Of a DNA stretch of 64,000 bases, positions 17,391 to 26,928 are shown piece after piece. The stretch spans positions 2,914,001 through 2,978,000 of the forward strand of contig NC_007973.1 of assembly GCF_000196015.1 (NCBI RefSeq), in the 5' to 3' direction. How positions within the stretch are numbered: the stretch's first letter is position 1; each line of letters starts with the position of its first letter. The notes below the pieces were generated by a model. It saw only the letters and a program-made list of their open reading frames with translations, searched no databases and was not told the DNA's origin. This stretch comes from Cupriavidus metallidurans CH34. GTDB taxonomy: Bacteria; Pseudomonadota; Gammaproteobacteria; Burkholderiales; Burkholderiaceae. A program made the position numbers and the translations under genes.

Positions 17391-19400
17391 ATGACGCTTG
17401 CAACCCAGGCCGGACAGCCGGCATGGACGCCGTCCGCGGCATTCACCGAAAGCAGCCATCTGGCCGCCTATATGAAGTGGTTGCGCGGCGCGCGCGGCCT
17501 CGACTTCCGTGACTACGCCAGCCTCTGGCAATGGTCGGTCACCGACATCGAAGCGTTCTGGCAGACCATCGTCGATTACTTCGACGTACGCTTCGACACA
17601 CCCGCGCAGCGTGTACTGGATCGCCGCACCATGCCGGGCGCGCGCTGGTTCGAGGGCGCGACGCTCAACTACGCGCAGCAGATCTTCCGCCACGCCGGCA
17701 CCGGCCTGGCACGCCAGCGCACCGCCATTCGCCATGCCGGCGAGGCGCAACCGCTAGCCGATATCAGTTGGGACACGCTGGAATCACAAGTCGCCTCGGT
17801 TGCCCACGCCTTGCGCCAGATGGGCGTCACGCGCGGCGACCGCGTGGCTGGCTACCTGCCCAACGTGCCGGAAACGATCGTCGCATTCCTGGCAACTGTC
17901 AGCGTGGGCGCGATCTGGTCGGGCTGCGCGCCGGACATGGGCCAGGTGGCTGTGATCGACCGCTTCCGCCAGATCGAACCCAAGGTGTTGATCGCCGTCG
18001 ATGGCTACCGATACGGCGGCAAGACGTACGATCGAGCGCCTGTGGTCGCCGATCTGGTTGCCGCGCTGCCCTCGCTGACCGACCTCGTGATCGTGCCGTC
18101 GATCGGCAGCAACGTCACGCCCGAGCCACATGCCCGGCGCCACACCTGGAGCGACGTGCTGGCGCACGACGTGCCGCTCGAGATCACGCCGGTCCCATTC
18201 GATCATCCGTTGTGGATCGTCTATTCGTCCGGCACCACCGGTATGCCAAAGCCAATCGTCCACGGGCACGGCGGCATTGTGATCGAGCAGCTCAAGCTGA
18301 TGGCATTCCACAACAACCTGGGCACAGATGATGTGTTTCACTGGTACAGCAGCAGCGGCTGGATCATGTGGAATGCGCAGGTAGCTGGCCTGCTGCTGGG
18401 CACCACCATCGCGCTCTACGACGGCAACCCGGCGTGGCCCGATGCCGGCGTGCTCTGGCGATTCGTGGATCAGGCGCGTGTGACGATGTTCGGCGCCGGC
18501 GCCGCATTCTTCACCAATTGCATGAAGGCGGGCGTAGAACCGGCGGAGATCGCCGATCTGTCACGCCTGCGCGGTCTGGGCTCGACGGGATCGCCGCTGC
18601 CGGAGGAAGCGTACGACTGGATCTACGGGCATGTGCGCGCCGACATCTGGCTGGCGCCGATGTCCGGCGGTACCGACTTCGCCGGATCGTTCGTGGCCGG
18701 ATGCCCCCTGCTGCCGGTCTATCAGGGCGAAATGCAGTGCCGTTGCCTGGGCGCCAAGGTCGAAGCCTTTGACGACAACGGCAAGCCACTGATCGACGAG
18801 GTGGGCGAACTGGTCTGCACCGAGCCGATGCCATCCATGCCGCTGTTCCTGTGGGGCGATGCCGACGGCAAGCGTTACCGCGACAGCTACTTCGACACCT
18901 ATCCGAACGCGTGGCGCCACGGCGACTGGATTCGCATCACACCGCGCGGCGGCGCCATCATCTACGGTCGCTCCGATGCGACGATCAACCGATACGGCAT
19001 CCGCATGGGCACGAGCGAGCTGTATCGCGTGGTGGAAGAGTTGCCCGAAGTGCTCGACAGCATGGTGGTCGATCTCGAATACCTCGGCCGCGAATCGTAT
19101 ATGCCACTGTTCGTGGTGCTGCGAGAGGGCATGGCGCTGGACGATGCCCTGCGCGACACCCTGCGCGCGCGCATTCGCGTTGCGCTGTCGTCGCGGCACG
19201 TGCCAAACGAGATCCTGCAGGTGCCCGGCGTGCCGCGCACGCTCTCGGGCAAAAAGATGGAAGTGCCGATCAAGAAGCTGCTGCTCGGTCATGCACCCGA
19301 GAAGATCGCCAACCGCGATGCCATGGCGAATCCCGAGTGCCTGACGTGGTATTTCGCGTATGCGGAGGACTACCTGACGCGCGCGGCGCAGCCGGCGTAA
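17391..19400 (+). CDS. Acetoacetyl-CoA synthetase
   Basis: This is a 669-residue acyl-adenylate enzyme. The ATG at 17391 follows a GGAGGAG site. The N-terminal acetyl-CoA-synthetase-like cap (DYASLWQWSVTDIEAFWQ), the P-loop YSSGTTGMPKPIVHGHGG near residues 278-295 and the C-terminal lysine segment RTLSGKKMEVPIKKLL near 616-631 are all present. Length and the FHWYSSSGWIMWN region fit acetoacetyl-CoA synthetases. It would activate acetoacetate, linking ketone bodies to acetyl-CoA. That fits a host that turns over polyhydroxybutyrate, whose depolymerase is encoded nearby. Confidence 0.9.
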   Translation: MTLATQAGQPAWTPSAAFTESSHLAAYMKWLRGARGLDFRDYASLWQWSVTDIEAFWQTIVDYFDVRFDTPAQRVLDRRTMPGARWFEGATLNYAQQIFRHAGTGLARQRTAIRHAGEAQPLADISWDTLESQVASVAHALRQMGVTRGDRVAGYLPNVPETIVAFLATVSVGAIWSGCAPDMGQVAVIDRFRQIEPKVLIAVDGYRYGGKTYDRAPVVADLVAALPSLTDLVIVPSIGSNVTPEPHARRHTWSDVLAHDVPLEITPVPFDHPLWIVYSSGTTGMPKPIVHGHGGIVIEQLKLMAFHNNLGTDDVFHWYSSSGWIMWNAQVAGLLLGTTIALYDGNPAWPDAGVLWRFVDQARVTMFGAGAAFFTNCMKAGVEPAEIADLSRLRGLGSTGSPLPEEAYDWIYGHVRADIWLAPMSGGTDFAGSFVAGCPLLPVYQGEMQCRCLGAKVEAFDDNGKPLIDEVGELVCTEPMPSMPLFLWGDADGKRYRDSYFDTYPNAWRHGDWIRITPRGGAIIYGRSDATINRYGIRMGTSELYRVVEELPEVLDSMVVDLEYLGRESYMPLFVVLREGMALDDALRDTLRARIRVALSSRHVPNEILQVPGVPRTLSGKKMEVPIKKLLLGHAPEKIANRDAMANPECLTWYFAYAEDYLTRAAQPA

Positions 19401-19409
19401 GGCGCTACG

Positions 19410-20066
19410 TCAGAACTCGACGTCGAGTTCGCTGATCTCGTCGGGCTCCTCGCGGGCGGCATGGATCCATTCCTGCATCTCGGGCATGGCCAGGATCGTC
19501 TTGCAGAACTCGACTAGCGGCGCATCGAGCTTCACGCCGTACGTGATGAAACGCGTCACCACCGGCGCGTACATCGCATCGGCAATGGTGCGGCGCTTGC
19601 CGAACAGGTAAGGACCGCCGTAGCGTTGCAGGCACTCCGCCCAGATCGCGGTAATGCGGTCGATATCGGCCTGCGCGCGCGACCAGACCTTCAGCCCCGG
19701 GAAATGCCCCTTCAGGTTCATTGGCAGCGCCGCGCGCATGGCGGCAAAGCCGGAGTGCATTTCGCCGCAGATCGCGCGGCAGTGGGCGCGCGCGACCAGA
19801 TCGTCCGGCAACAGCTTCGCCTTTGGCCGGATCTCGTTGAGGTACTCCGCAATCGCCATCGTGTCCCAGACGGTCACGCCCTCATGGCGCAAGCACGGCA
19901 CCAGGATCGACGGCGACAGCAGCAGGATCTCCGCCCGCGCGGCCGGGTCATCCGGCGGCACCAGCACCTCCTCGAATTCAAGCCCCGCAAACCGGGCCAG
20001 CAACCATCCACGCAGTGACCAGGACGAATACGTCTTGCTGCTGATCGTCAGCGTCGTCTTCGACAT
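19410..20066 (-). CDS. Glutathione S-transferase family protein
   Basis: This 218-residue protein starts MSKTTLTISSKTYSSWSLRGWLLA, a GST thioredoxin-fold N-terminus with a serine-rich active region. A helical C-terminal domain follows. A GAGGAGG site four bases before 20066 decides the start against a longer open frame. The substrate is unknown. It is convergent with the acetoacetyl-CoA synthetase gene. Confidence 0.85.
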   Translation of the reverse strand: MSKTTLTISSKTYSSWSLRGWLLARFAGLEFEEVLVPPDDPAARAEILLLSPSILVPCLRHEGVTVWDTMAIAEYLNEIRPKAKLLPDDLVARAHCRAICGEMHSGFAAMRAALPMNLKGHFPGLKVWSRAQADIDRITAIWAECLQRYGGPYLFGKRRTIADAMYAPVVTRFITYGVKLDAPLVEFCKTILAMPEMQEWIHAAREEPDEISELDVEF

Positions 20067-20350
20067 CGTGCCTCCTCTGCCCCCGGGGGCATTGTGCGAT
20101 GTTCGCTTGCAGTATCGGCGGCGAGCGGACCATATGCCAGCACGCACCCGCGCGGTGCGTGCCGCCGGCGCGTCCGGCACCAGTGCGAGGCCGCCTGTCG
20201 TCGCCGCTACGGGGCCGCTCCGCCACTCCGCACCCTTTGCGTGCCCTCACCCACCAAGCCAGACAAAATTTGCAAACGGCGTGCCAACATCGACGCCCGT
20301 GGCATATATATTGCGGCAATGGGGCTCGACGGACGTGGGGGGACCGAGCC

Positions 20351-21583
20351 ATGCTCTACCAGACCTATCAGCTCTACGCGGATATGATGCAGCCGGCCTG
20401 CTCGCTGGCCGACATCGCCTCCACGCTCATCTCCGGATACCGTCGCGCCGACAACAGCGAGACGCTGCGCGCGCTACGCGCCTGGTGCGAAGTGCTGGCG
20501 CTGGCACGTCTGACTCACTACCGCCCTCCTTTCGGCATCGACCGCGTGCGTATCAATGGTCGCGGCGAGTATGTGCCCGTGACCGAAGAAATCGTCATAC
20601 GTACGCCGTTCTGCACATTGCTGCGTTTTCGCCGCGAGGGCGCGCCCCAGCAACCGCGTGTGCTGCTGGTGGCGCCGATGTCCGGCCACTTTGCCACGCT
20701 GCTGCGCGGTACCGTGGAAACGATGCTCCGCGACCATGACGTCTACATTACCGACTGGCATAACCCCCGTGACATCCCGCTCGTCTGTGGCCGATTCGGC
20801 TTCGACGAATTCGTGCATCACCTGATCACGTTCCTCCACGTATTGGGTGGCAACACGCATGTCGTGGCCGTGTGCCAGCCGACCGTGGCCGCGCTGGCGG
20901 CCGCCGCGCTGATGGCCGAGGACGGCGACCCGGCGCAGCCGCCGAGCCTGACGTTGATGGCGGGCCCGATCGATGCGCGCGTAAATCCCACCCGCGTCAA
21001 CGCGCTGGCTACCAGCCGCCCGATCGAGTGGTTCGAAAACACGCTGATCGGATACGTGCCGCTGCGTTTCGCCGGCGCGCTGCGACGCGTGTACCCGGGC
21101 TTCGTCCAGCTCATCGCGTTCATGAGCATGAACCGCGAGCGCCACGAACAGGCGCTGCGTGATCTGTATGACCTGCGTGCGCGCGGCGAGCATGGCAAGG
21201 CCGACGAAATCCAGACGTTCTATAGCGAGTACTTCGCGACCATGGACCTGACGGCCGAGTTCTATCTTGAGACCATCAGCCTGGTCTTCCAGCGCTTTTT
21301 GCTGGCCCAGAAACTGCTCGACGTGGCGGGCCGGCGCGTTTCGACCGACGCGATCCACCGCACCACCCTGCTGACCGTGGAAGGAGAGCGCGACGACATC
21401 TGCGCGATCGGCCAGACCATGGCCGCGCAGGACCTCTGCGCCAGCCTGCGCCCGTACATGCGGATGCACCACATCCAGACCGGCGTGGGCCACTACGGCG
21501 TGTTCAACGGCAAACGCTGGGAATCGCAGGTCTACCCGCTGCTGCGAGAGACCATCCACATGAGCGACGAGATGTTTGGCTGA
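20351..21583 (+). CDS. phaZ: Intracellular poly(3-hydroxybutyrate) depolymerase
   Basis: This 410-residue protein matches the Ralstonia/Cupriavidus intracellular PHB depolymerase family in length and sequence (start MLYQTYQLYADMM). The nucleophile is the cysteine in VAVCQPTVAA (C175), and the histidine is in GVGHYGVFNG near 380. The enzyme thiolytically or hydrolytically mobilises native PHB granules in the cytoplasm. The ATG at 20351 gives the family N-terminus; the frame is open further upstream but lacks support. Confidence 0.93.
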   Translation: MLYQTYQLYADMMQPACSLADIASTLISGYRRADNSETLRALRAWCEVLALARLTHYRPPFGIDRVRINGRGEYVPVTEEIVIRTPFCTLLRFRREGAPQQPRVLLVAPMSGHFATLLRGTVETMLRDHDVYITDWHNPRDIPLVCGRFGFDEFVHHLITFLHVLGGNTHVVAVCQPTVAALAAAALMAEDGDPAQPPSLTLMAGPIDARVNPTRVNALATSRPIEWFENTLIGYVPLRFAGALRRVYPGFVQLIAFMSMNRERHEQALRDLYDLRARGEHGKADEIQTFYSEYFATMDLTAEFYLETISLVFQRFLLAQKLLDVAGRRVSTDAIHRTTLLTVEGERDDICAIGQTMAAQDLCASLRPYMRMHHIQTGVGHYGVFNGKRWESQVYPLLRETIHMSDEMFG

Positions 21584-21681
21584 GCGATGGCGCCTGAATG
21601 GGCCGACGAAATGAGCCGACGCCATGGGCCAAAGAGGCAGGGTGCTAACCTTCGGTTCTCCCCTTATCTTCCGCAGTCGAC

Positions 21682-22587
21682 ATGCCCACCACCTCCACGC
21701 AGCGATACCAGGGTCAGGATCTTCTCAGGATCGGTAACGACCACAGCTATCTGCTGCTGGCCCCCGAGCATGGTGGCCGGCTGGTGCGTTGGGTCCATCA
21801 TGGGCAGGACATCCTGTTCTGGCCCGATGACGCCGACTGGTCGCGCGTTGCCAAGATCCGTGGTGGTAACCCGTTGCTGTTTCCGTTTATCGGACGCCAT
21901 TTCGTCGACGGCGAAGCGGGCAAGTGGCGCGACCCCGACGGTACTGTGCACAGCCTGCCCCAGCACGGTTTCGCCCGCGATCTGCCGTTCACGGTGACCG
22001 CGCACTCGGACTCGTCCATCAGCCTGACATTGACGTCATCCGACGCCACCCACGCGGGATATCCCTACGATTTCGCGTTCGCCGTCACCTATCGCCTGAC
22101 GACCAATGGGCTCGAGGTCACGCTCACCACACGCAATCTAGGCAGCCGCCCCCTGCCCTATTACGCGGGCCACCACTTCTACTTCGCCCTGCCACACGAG
22201 CAACGCGCGGAAAGCCGCCTGTCGATGCCACCGTCCGCACGTGTTCGCCAGAAGGAAGATGGAAGCCTCACCGGCACCGAACCTGGCGATAGCACCTACT
22301 CCGTCGCCGATCCGCGGCTGCAGGACACCTTTCACCTCCTCCAGGCAGCGGGGTCCGTTTGTCTCGCGATGCCATCCCGCACGATTGATATAGAACTGGT
22401 CACGGAAGGGGAAAGTGGCACGCCCTGGTATGCGGTCACCACATGGACCGAACACAATGCATCCGACTTCTATTGCGTGGAGCCATGGCTCGGCCTGCCG
22501 AACGCAATCGCCCACGGGCAAGGACTGCGCTGGCTCAACGCCAACACTGAAGCCCACGCGACCTGCAGGCTGGACGTGAAACCCTGA
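21682..22587 (+). CDS. Aldose 1-epimerase family protein
   Basis: This 301-residue beta-sandwich protein has GGRLVRWVHHGQDILFW, GGNPLLFPFIGR, LPQHGFARD (catalytic histidine candidate) and the GHHFYFALP segment of the galactose mutarotase-like superfamily. It may act on a hexose or hexose 6-phosphate. It stands alone after phaZ with about 98 bases between them. Confidence 0.85.
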   Translation: MPTTSTQRYQGQDLLRIGNDHSYLLLAPEHGGRLVRWVHHGQDILFWPDDADWSRVAKIRGGNPLLFPFIGRHFVDGEAGKWRDPDGTVHSLPQHGFARDLPFTVTAHSDSSISLTLTSSDATHAGYPYDFAFAVTYRLTTNGLEVTLTTRNLGSRPLPYYAGHHFYFALPHEQRAESRLSMPPSARVRQKEDGSLTGTEPGDSTYSVADPRLQDTFHLLQAAGSVCLAMPSRTIDIELVTEGESGTPWYAVTTWTEHNASDFYCVEPWLGLPNAIAHGQGLRWLNANTEAHATCRLDVKP

Positions 22588-22669
22588 GCCAATCGCATCA
22601 GAAGAGTGGCATTTGGACGCACACTGAATGGCCCCTCGGCGCACATTTGACGCGAGGATCTGGCGGTGA

Positions 22670-23209
22670 TTACCGAAGCAGGTGCTCGAAATCGAGTCCG
22701 CCAAGCAGCACGGTGGGGTCGGCTTGCGTGCGCGAATTGAAATCGATCTGCCGCGCGTCCTGCCACGCATTGAGCTTGCCCGGCAAGGCGCCCAGGTATT
22801 CGGCAAACCGCTGATCGCCACCCGAGGCAAACAAGCGGTCGACTTCGTAGCTATCCCACGACAAGGTGATATCGAGCGGGCACGCGTAGCGCCCGCCACC
22901 AGCACGCGCCACGGCCCAGATACGAAGCCGCGCGGGTTGGTCTGCCGACGTGTGAGGAACCAGTTCGACATTCAGCGTGCCATGGAATATCGATTGCACG
23001 CGCTCGGCGATGCGGGGCAGAAACTCCGCGTTGAAGCGATGGGCAGGAATCGGATGCACGGGAGCGGGGGCGCTTGCGTAGAGGTAGGCGGTATTGTGCG
23101 CTGGGTTGGCCGTGACAGTAAGATTTTTGACGAGGACAAGATTGAGTCGCGAACTGGGCGAGATCATGCCCGGCAAAGACGGGCTGCTGAAGGATCTCCT
23201 GACGGCCAT
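22670..23209 (-). CDS. Hypothetical protein
   Basis: I do not recognise this protein. From the ATG at 23209 it has 179 residues; an internal ATG at 23167 would give 165. A GGTGGA lies just upstream of 23209. The conserved-looking core is AHRFNAEFLPRIAERVQSIF and the C-terminus ends LLGGLDFEHLLR. No membrane segment or signal peptide is evident. The frame is open beyond the chosen start to 23512, but codon use there looks like the antisense of the DUF2335 remnant. Confidence 0.5.
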   Translation of the reverse strand: MAVRRSFSSPSLPGMISPSSRLNLVLVKNLTVTANPAHNTAYLYASAPAPVHPIPAHRFNAEFLPRIAERVQSIFHGTLNVELVPHTSADQPARLRIWAVARAGGGRYACPLDITLSWDSYEVDRLFASGGDQRFAEYLGALPGKLNAWQDARQIDFNSRTQADPTVLLGGLDFEHLLR

Positions 23210-23304
23210 GTTCCACCCTACCCTTGTGCGCGGACGCTTGAACGGCCTGGCTGGAGCAGCCCCCCAAGGACACAGGACCGCCCTCCTCCCATCCGATAGC
23301 CACC

Positions 23305-23717
23305 ATGCATGCGCCGCAAACGACACTTCATTACGGGCCGATGCCGCCCCCCTGACACCCTTGCCGAATACGAGCGCCTGCAGCCTGGAATCGCCCAACG
23401 AATCTTCGAGTTGGCCGAACGGCAGACAATCTATCGACAGGCGCCAGATGAAAAAGGCCAGCTTGCAGATATCGCCGCCCGAAATGCTGAGATCGAGCTT
23501 GCGCGCCGGCACCTCCGGGGATCACAAATCAATGCGCGGCTGGGATACCTGCTCGGCTGGACGATAGGTGCCGGCTGCGTGCTGAAGGACTATCAACTGC
23601 GCGGCCATGGATCGGGGCGCGGCCGCCATCGCGGCATTTGTATGGGTGCTGATTGGCAGCAACATTCGTGCAATCCGACCTTCCGGAGGCGGGCGACCGA
23701 AAGACGCCGAATGCTAG
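23305..23717 (+). pseudogene. DUF2335 membrane protein gene broken by two frame shifts
   Basis: Reading MHAPQTTLHYGPMPPP in one frame, then DTLAEYERLQPGIAQRIFEL in the next, then AAAIAAFVWVLIGSNIRAIR in the third reconstructs a protein of about 136 residues with the DUF2335 pattern: the HxGPxPPPxxLxxYExxxPG N-terminus, an AERQ helix and a C-terminal membrane pair. The breaks fall in a C6 run at 23347-23352 and near a G4 run at 23614-23617, each needing one base fewer. The middle frame otherwise runs on into the tRNA gene, which is not credible. It is either a true pseudogene or has homopolymer errors. Confidence 0.65.
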
Positions 23718-23729
23718 GTACGGCTCGGG

Positions 23730-23758
23730 CTGGCCTCTCGGCCCTGTCATGCTACAAT
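23730..23758 (+). promoter_or_regulatory. Promoter of the tRNA-Gly gene
   Basis: CTGGCC and TACAAT are 17 bases apart, and the -10 box ends 19 bases before the mature tRNA start. Confidence 0.55.
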
Positions 23759-23777
23759 CCGCCCCCAGTAAGCCATA

Positions 23778-23852
23778 GCGGGCGTCGTATAATGGCCATT
23801 ACCTTAGCTTCCCAAGCTAAAGACGTGGGTTCGATTCCCATCGCCCGCTCCA
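23778..23852 (+). tRNA. tRNA-Gly (anticodon CCC)
   Basis: A complete cloverleaf can be drawn: acceptor GCGGGCG/CGCCCGC, anticodon stem TTAGC/GCTAA with loop TTCCCAA (anticodon CCC at 23811-23813), T arm GTGGGTTCGATTCCCAT and an encoded 3' CCA. It is close to trmB, whose product methylates G46 of many tRNAs. Confidence 0.95.
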
Positions 23853-23927
23853 CTCTCACTACGCAAGCCGCCTCTGGCACCCGGTCAAAACGATGATCGG
23901 CGATCCGCCCGGCGGCTTTTTGTTGCC

Positions 23928-24716
23928 ATGCTTCCCCAAGACACGAACACCGATCCGCTGCCGGGCGACGATGCCGAAAGCGCTTCTGGAAAGTCCGCCG
24001 ACGCCTCCCAAGGCACCCCCAACCCGGGCGACGAAGTCGCGCATCCGCGCAGAATCCGCTCGTTCGTCAGGCGTGCCGGGCGCACCTCGACCGGACAGCA
24101 GCGGGCGATGGACGAACTGGGACCGACCTATATCGTTCCCTACCAGCCCGAACCGCTGGACTGGACGGCCACATTCGGACGCGAGGCGCCCTCGATCCTC
24201 GAAATCGGATTTGGCATGGGCGAGACGACGGCGCATATCGCCGGCCTCCGGTCACAGGACAACTTCCTGGGCTGCGAGGTGCATGAACCCGGCGTTGGCG
24301 CCCTGCTCAAGCTGATCGGAGAGCGTGGCCTTCAGAACGTGCGCATCATGCAGCACGACGCCGTCGAAGTCGCCGCGCACATGCTCACCGAGAACTCGCT
24401 CGATGGCGTGCATATCTACTTTCCCGACCCGTGGCACAAGAAGCGCCACAACAAGCGTCGGCTGGTGCAACCGCCACTGGTGAAGCTGCTGGCCAGCCGG
24501 CTCAAGCCGGGGGGCTACATTCACTGCGCGACCGATTGGGAAGAGTACGCCCACCAGATGGTGGAAGTGCTATCCGGCGAGCCGGCCCTCGAAAACACCT
24601 CGAAGGCCGATGGCGGATTCGCGGAACGGCCCGATTACCGGCCCGTGACCAAGTTCGAGAAGCGCGGCCTGCGCCTTGGCCATGGCGTGTGGGACGTCGT
24701 ATTCCGGAAGAAGTAA
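23928..24716 (+). CDS. trmB: tRNA (guanine-N7-)-methyltransferase
   Basis: This is a 262-residue SAM-dependent methyltransferase. [15 protein letters not shown] is the SAM-binding motif and [16 protein letters not shown] is the TrmB signature. An N-terminal extension of about 50 polar residues precedes RSFVRRAGR. It forms m7G46 in tRNA. A terminator follows. Confidence 0.95.
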   Translation: MLPQDTNTDPLPGDDAESASGKSADASQGTPNPGDEVAHPRRIRSFVRRAGRTSTGQQRAMDELGPTYIVPYQPEPLDWTATFGREAPSILEIGFGMGETTAHIAGLRSQDNFLGCEVHEPGVGALLKLIGERGLQNVRIMQHDAVEVAAHMLTENSLDGVHIYFPDPWHKKRHNKRRLVQPPLVKLLASRLKPGGYIHCATDWEEYAHQMVEVLSGEPALENTSKADGGFAERPDYRPVTKFEKRGLRLGHGVWDVVFRKK

Positions 24717-24745
24717 GCGGATATCGACCGTCGAATCGCAACAAA

Positions 24746-24774
24746 GCAAAAGAGGGGCAATCGCCCCTCTTTGC
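24746..24774. terminator. Bidirectional terminator between trmB and uppP
   Basis: GCAAAAGAGGGGC and GCCCCTCTTTGC form a strong stem with a four-base loop; A and T runs on either side suit both convergent genes. Confidence 0.85.
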
Positions 24775-24805
24775 ATTTCCGATGCCGGGACAAGCCCGGC
24801 AGCGA

Positions 24806-25687
24806 TCAGGCGTGCCAGGAAATGACCCCGGTCCACGCGGTCAGGAGCACGATGATGCCAAAGGCGATGCGGTACCACGCGAATGGCTTGAAATCATGCG
24901 TGGCCACGAAACGCAGCAGCCAGCGTACGCACAGGAACGCCGACAGGAACGCGAAAACAAAACCCACCGCGAAGATGCCGAGATCGTCAGCAGACAACAG
25001 CGCGCGCGCCTTGTAGAGTTCGTAGACCGTGGCGCCGAAGATCACCGGAATCGCCAGGAAGAACGAGAACTCCGTGGCTACCTGGCGCGACAGACCGAAC
25101 AGCATACCGCCGATGATCGTCGCACCGGAGCGCGAGGTACCGGGCACCAGCGCGAAGCACTGGGCCAGGCCCACCTTCAGCGCATCGCGCCAGTTCAGGT
25201 CGTCCACCGATTCGATGCGCGGCGCGCCCGCCTTGGCGGCCTCCAGCAACGCATTGCCTTGTGGGGCCGACACCGTGCCACGACGCGCCTCGCGCCATTC
25301 GGCCAGCAGGATCACGACGCCACCGATAATGAACGCCGTCGCCACGGTGATCGGGTTGAACAGATGGGCCTTGATCCATTTGCCGAAGACCAGGGCCAGC
25401 ACGATGGCCGGTATCGTGGCCACGATCACGTTGACCGCAAAGCGCTGCGATTTGACATCGCTGGCCAGGCCGCTGATCACGGTGCCGATGCGCTGTCGGA
25501 ATTCCCAGCAAACGGCCAGGATGGCGCCGAACTGGATCACGATCTCGAAAATCTTGCCCTTCTCGTCGTTGAAATCGAGCAACTGACCCGCAAGGATCAG
25601 GTGGCCAGTACTGGAGATGGGAAGGAATTCGGTCAGTCCTTCGACAATGCCAAGGATGACGGCTTTCAGGGCGAGTGCAATATCCAT
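24806..25687 (-). CDS. uppP: Undecaprenyl-diphosphatase
   Basis: This 293-residue polytopic membrane protein has the family motifs [17 protein letters not shown] near residues 16-32 and [10 protein letters not shown] in the second half. It recycles undecaprenyl pyrophosphate to the lipid carrier used by peptidoglycan and by the polysaccharide systems further along this window. The gene is also called bacA. Confidence 0.96.
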   Translation of the reverse strand: MDIALALKAVILGIVEGLTEFLPISSTGHLILAGQLLDFNDEKGKIFEIVIQFGAILAVCWEFRQRIGTVISGLASDVKSQRFAVNVIVATIPAIVLALVFGKWIKAHLFNPITVATAFIIGGVVILLAEWREARRGTVSAPQGNALLEAAKAGAPRIESVDDLNWRDALKVGLAQCFALVPGTSRSGATIIGGMLFGLSRQVATEFSFFLAIPVIFGATVYELYKARALLSADDLGIFAVGFVFAFLSAFLCVRWLLRFVATHDFKPFAWYRIAFGIIVLLTAWTGVISWHA

Positions 25688-25772
25688 GCGGAATCAGGAG
25701 AGGGAGGCGCGAAAAGTCTGCGCAAGACCCGCCGGTATGGGCGCGGGCACGAGCATTATTGTTGATTCGGAT

Positions 25773-26339
25773 TTATGGCCGATTAATCTTGACGTTGATA
25801 CCGTCCGGCAGGACCGTGATTGTACCGGGCTCGACGTTAGTGCCGGCCAGCCGAAGCTGTTCCGGCTTGAACGTATAGAGCGGATAGCCCTGCAGCAACT
25901 GCTCCGAGAGAATACCGCCAAGCGCATTGAGCTGGCGAGAAAACTGGCTTGGCAGCCCCTGCACGTCGAACTGTTTGACCTCGGGGTCCTGCAGGACCAG
26001 GGACCGCGTTGGCTGGTCGTACCGCAGGGCGCTGTCAAGCGCGAAGCGCCCCGTCAGCGGCTGCCGGAAGAACAGGCGATTGTCGATCGTCGCATCGAAT
26101 GCCACCGTCACGCGATTGCGCGTGGCGTCGAGCATGAGCTGCGGATTGGCAAGCTGGATATCGAACAGCTCCATATACCGCTTGTTGAACGGAAATTTCT
26201 TCTCCAGCGCCGCCTGCAACTGGCTTTGCGAGAAGGTGTATTCGTTGCGGAACACACTACATCCACCCAGCCATCCGGCCGTGGCGAGCGCCGCGACACC
26301 CGCAGCCGCCAGCCAGCGCCGGCGCGTTGTGCCAATCAT
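25773..26339 (-). CDS. DUF1439 domain lipoprotein
   Basis: This 188-residue protein has a signal peptide with three arginines (TRRRWLAAAG) and a lipobox WLGGC (C27). The mature part resembles DUF1439 proteins (YTFSQSQLQAALEKKFPF; DNRLFFRQPLTGRFALDSALRY). The ATG at 26339 has a GGAGG eight bases upstream, preferred over an earlier start at 26369. Function is unknown; it is probably outer-membrane attached. It lies 13 bases after the YkgJ gene and likely shares its transcript. Confidence 0.85.
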   Translation of the reverse strand: MIGTTRRRWLAAAGVAALATAGWLGGCSVFRNEYTFSQSQLQAALEKKFPFNKRYMELFDIQLANPQLMLDATRNRVTVAFDATIDNRLFFRQPLTGRFALDSALRYDQPTRSLVLQDPEVKQFDVQGLPSQFSRQLNALGGILSEQLLQGYPLYTFKPEQLRLAGTNVEPGTITVLPDGINVKINRP

Positions 26340-26352
26340 CGATTTACCTCCG

Positions 26353-26652
26353 TCAAGCATGGCCACCATCCGAACGGGATGCCGGCGCAGTCATCGCTTC
26401 CAGCCGCGTCAGCCACAGCAGCGCCGCCTCACGCGACTCGCCGCACATCTCATGCGAGGGACGCAGCCCGCCGCAGAAATCCGGCCTCTCGGGCCGCCCA
26501 AACACCGCGCAACGCATGTCGGGCAGCAACTGGGCGCATGCCTGCCCCGCGGCCTTGCCAGCGGGCATTCCCGGCAGCGGGGAGGTGATCGACGGCGCGA
26601 TGCAGCAGGCGCCACAGCCTTCGCGGCAGGTCAAAGCGGATTGGCACGTCAT
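26353..26652 (-). CDS. YkgJ family cysteine cluster protein
   Basis: This 99-residue protein is rich in cysteine (positions 3, 9, 13, 16, 17, 39, 48, 60, 70), with CREGCGACC typical of the YkgJ/zinc- or iron-binding family. The ATG at 26652 gives the family N-terminus MTCQ. The longer open frame adds a hydrophobic stretch that looks spurious. It is the promoter-proximal gene of the pair with the DUF1439 lipoprotein. Confidence 0.85.
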   Translation of the reverse strand: MTCQSALTCREGCGACCIAPSITSPLPGMPAGKAAGQACAQLLPDMRCAVFGRPERPDFCGGLRPSHEMCGESREAALLWLTRLEAMTAPASRSDGGHA

Positions 26653-26824
26653 GGTGAAGATTTCTGCGGCAACTGCCGAAAAACAGCATATGAAGCCGAT
26701 CAGACCTAAGAAAGCCGCAATTGTGCCCCAGGCGGGCGCTGGCACCTGAAACAAAGGGCAACTTCGACCGCGTGAGACAAGTGAGTCACTTTCCAACAAG
26801 CTGCGCCTTGTTCATATTGTCTGC

Positions 26825-26853
26825 TTGACCATACGTAAGCGCCCCCCTACATT
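26825..26853 (+). promoter_or_regulatory. Sigma-70 promoter for the TetR gene
   Basis: TTGACC and TACATT are separated by 17 bases. Directly downstream, TGACC-CATA-GGTTA forms an imperfect palindrome that could be an autoregulatory site. Confidence 0.55.
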
Positions 26854-26928
26854 ACTGACCCATAGGTTATTAATATCGGTCCCCGCGAGGCCTTGCTCCG
26901 CCCGAGGGCCCTGCCATTCCCGCACACC

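Noticed and set aside
23309..23896. A single 195-residue gene spanning the DUF2335 region and the tRNA
   Set aside because: Its C-terminal third is antisensible tRNA and spacer translation, and its ends disagree with the DUF2335 pattern recovered in neighbouring frames.
23760..23900. Integration site at the tRNA-Gly 3' end
   Set aside because: No integrase gene and no direct repeat of the tRNA 3' end was seen in the flanks.
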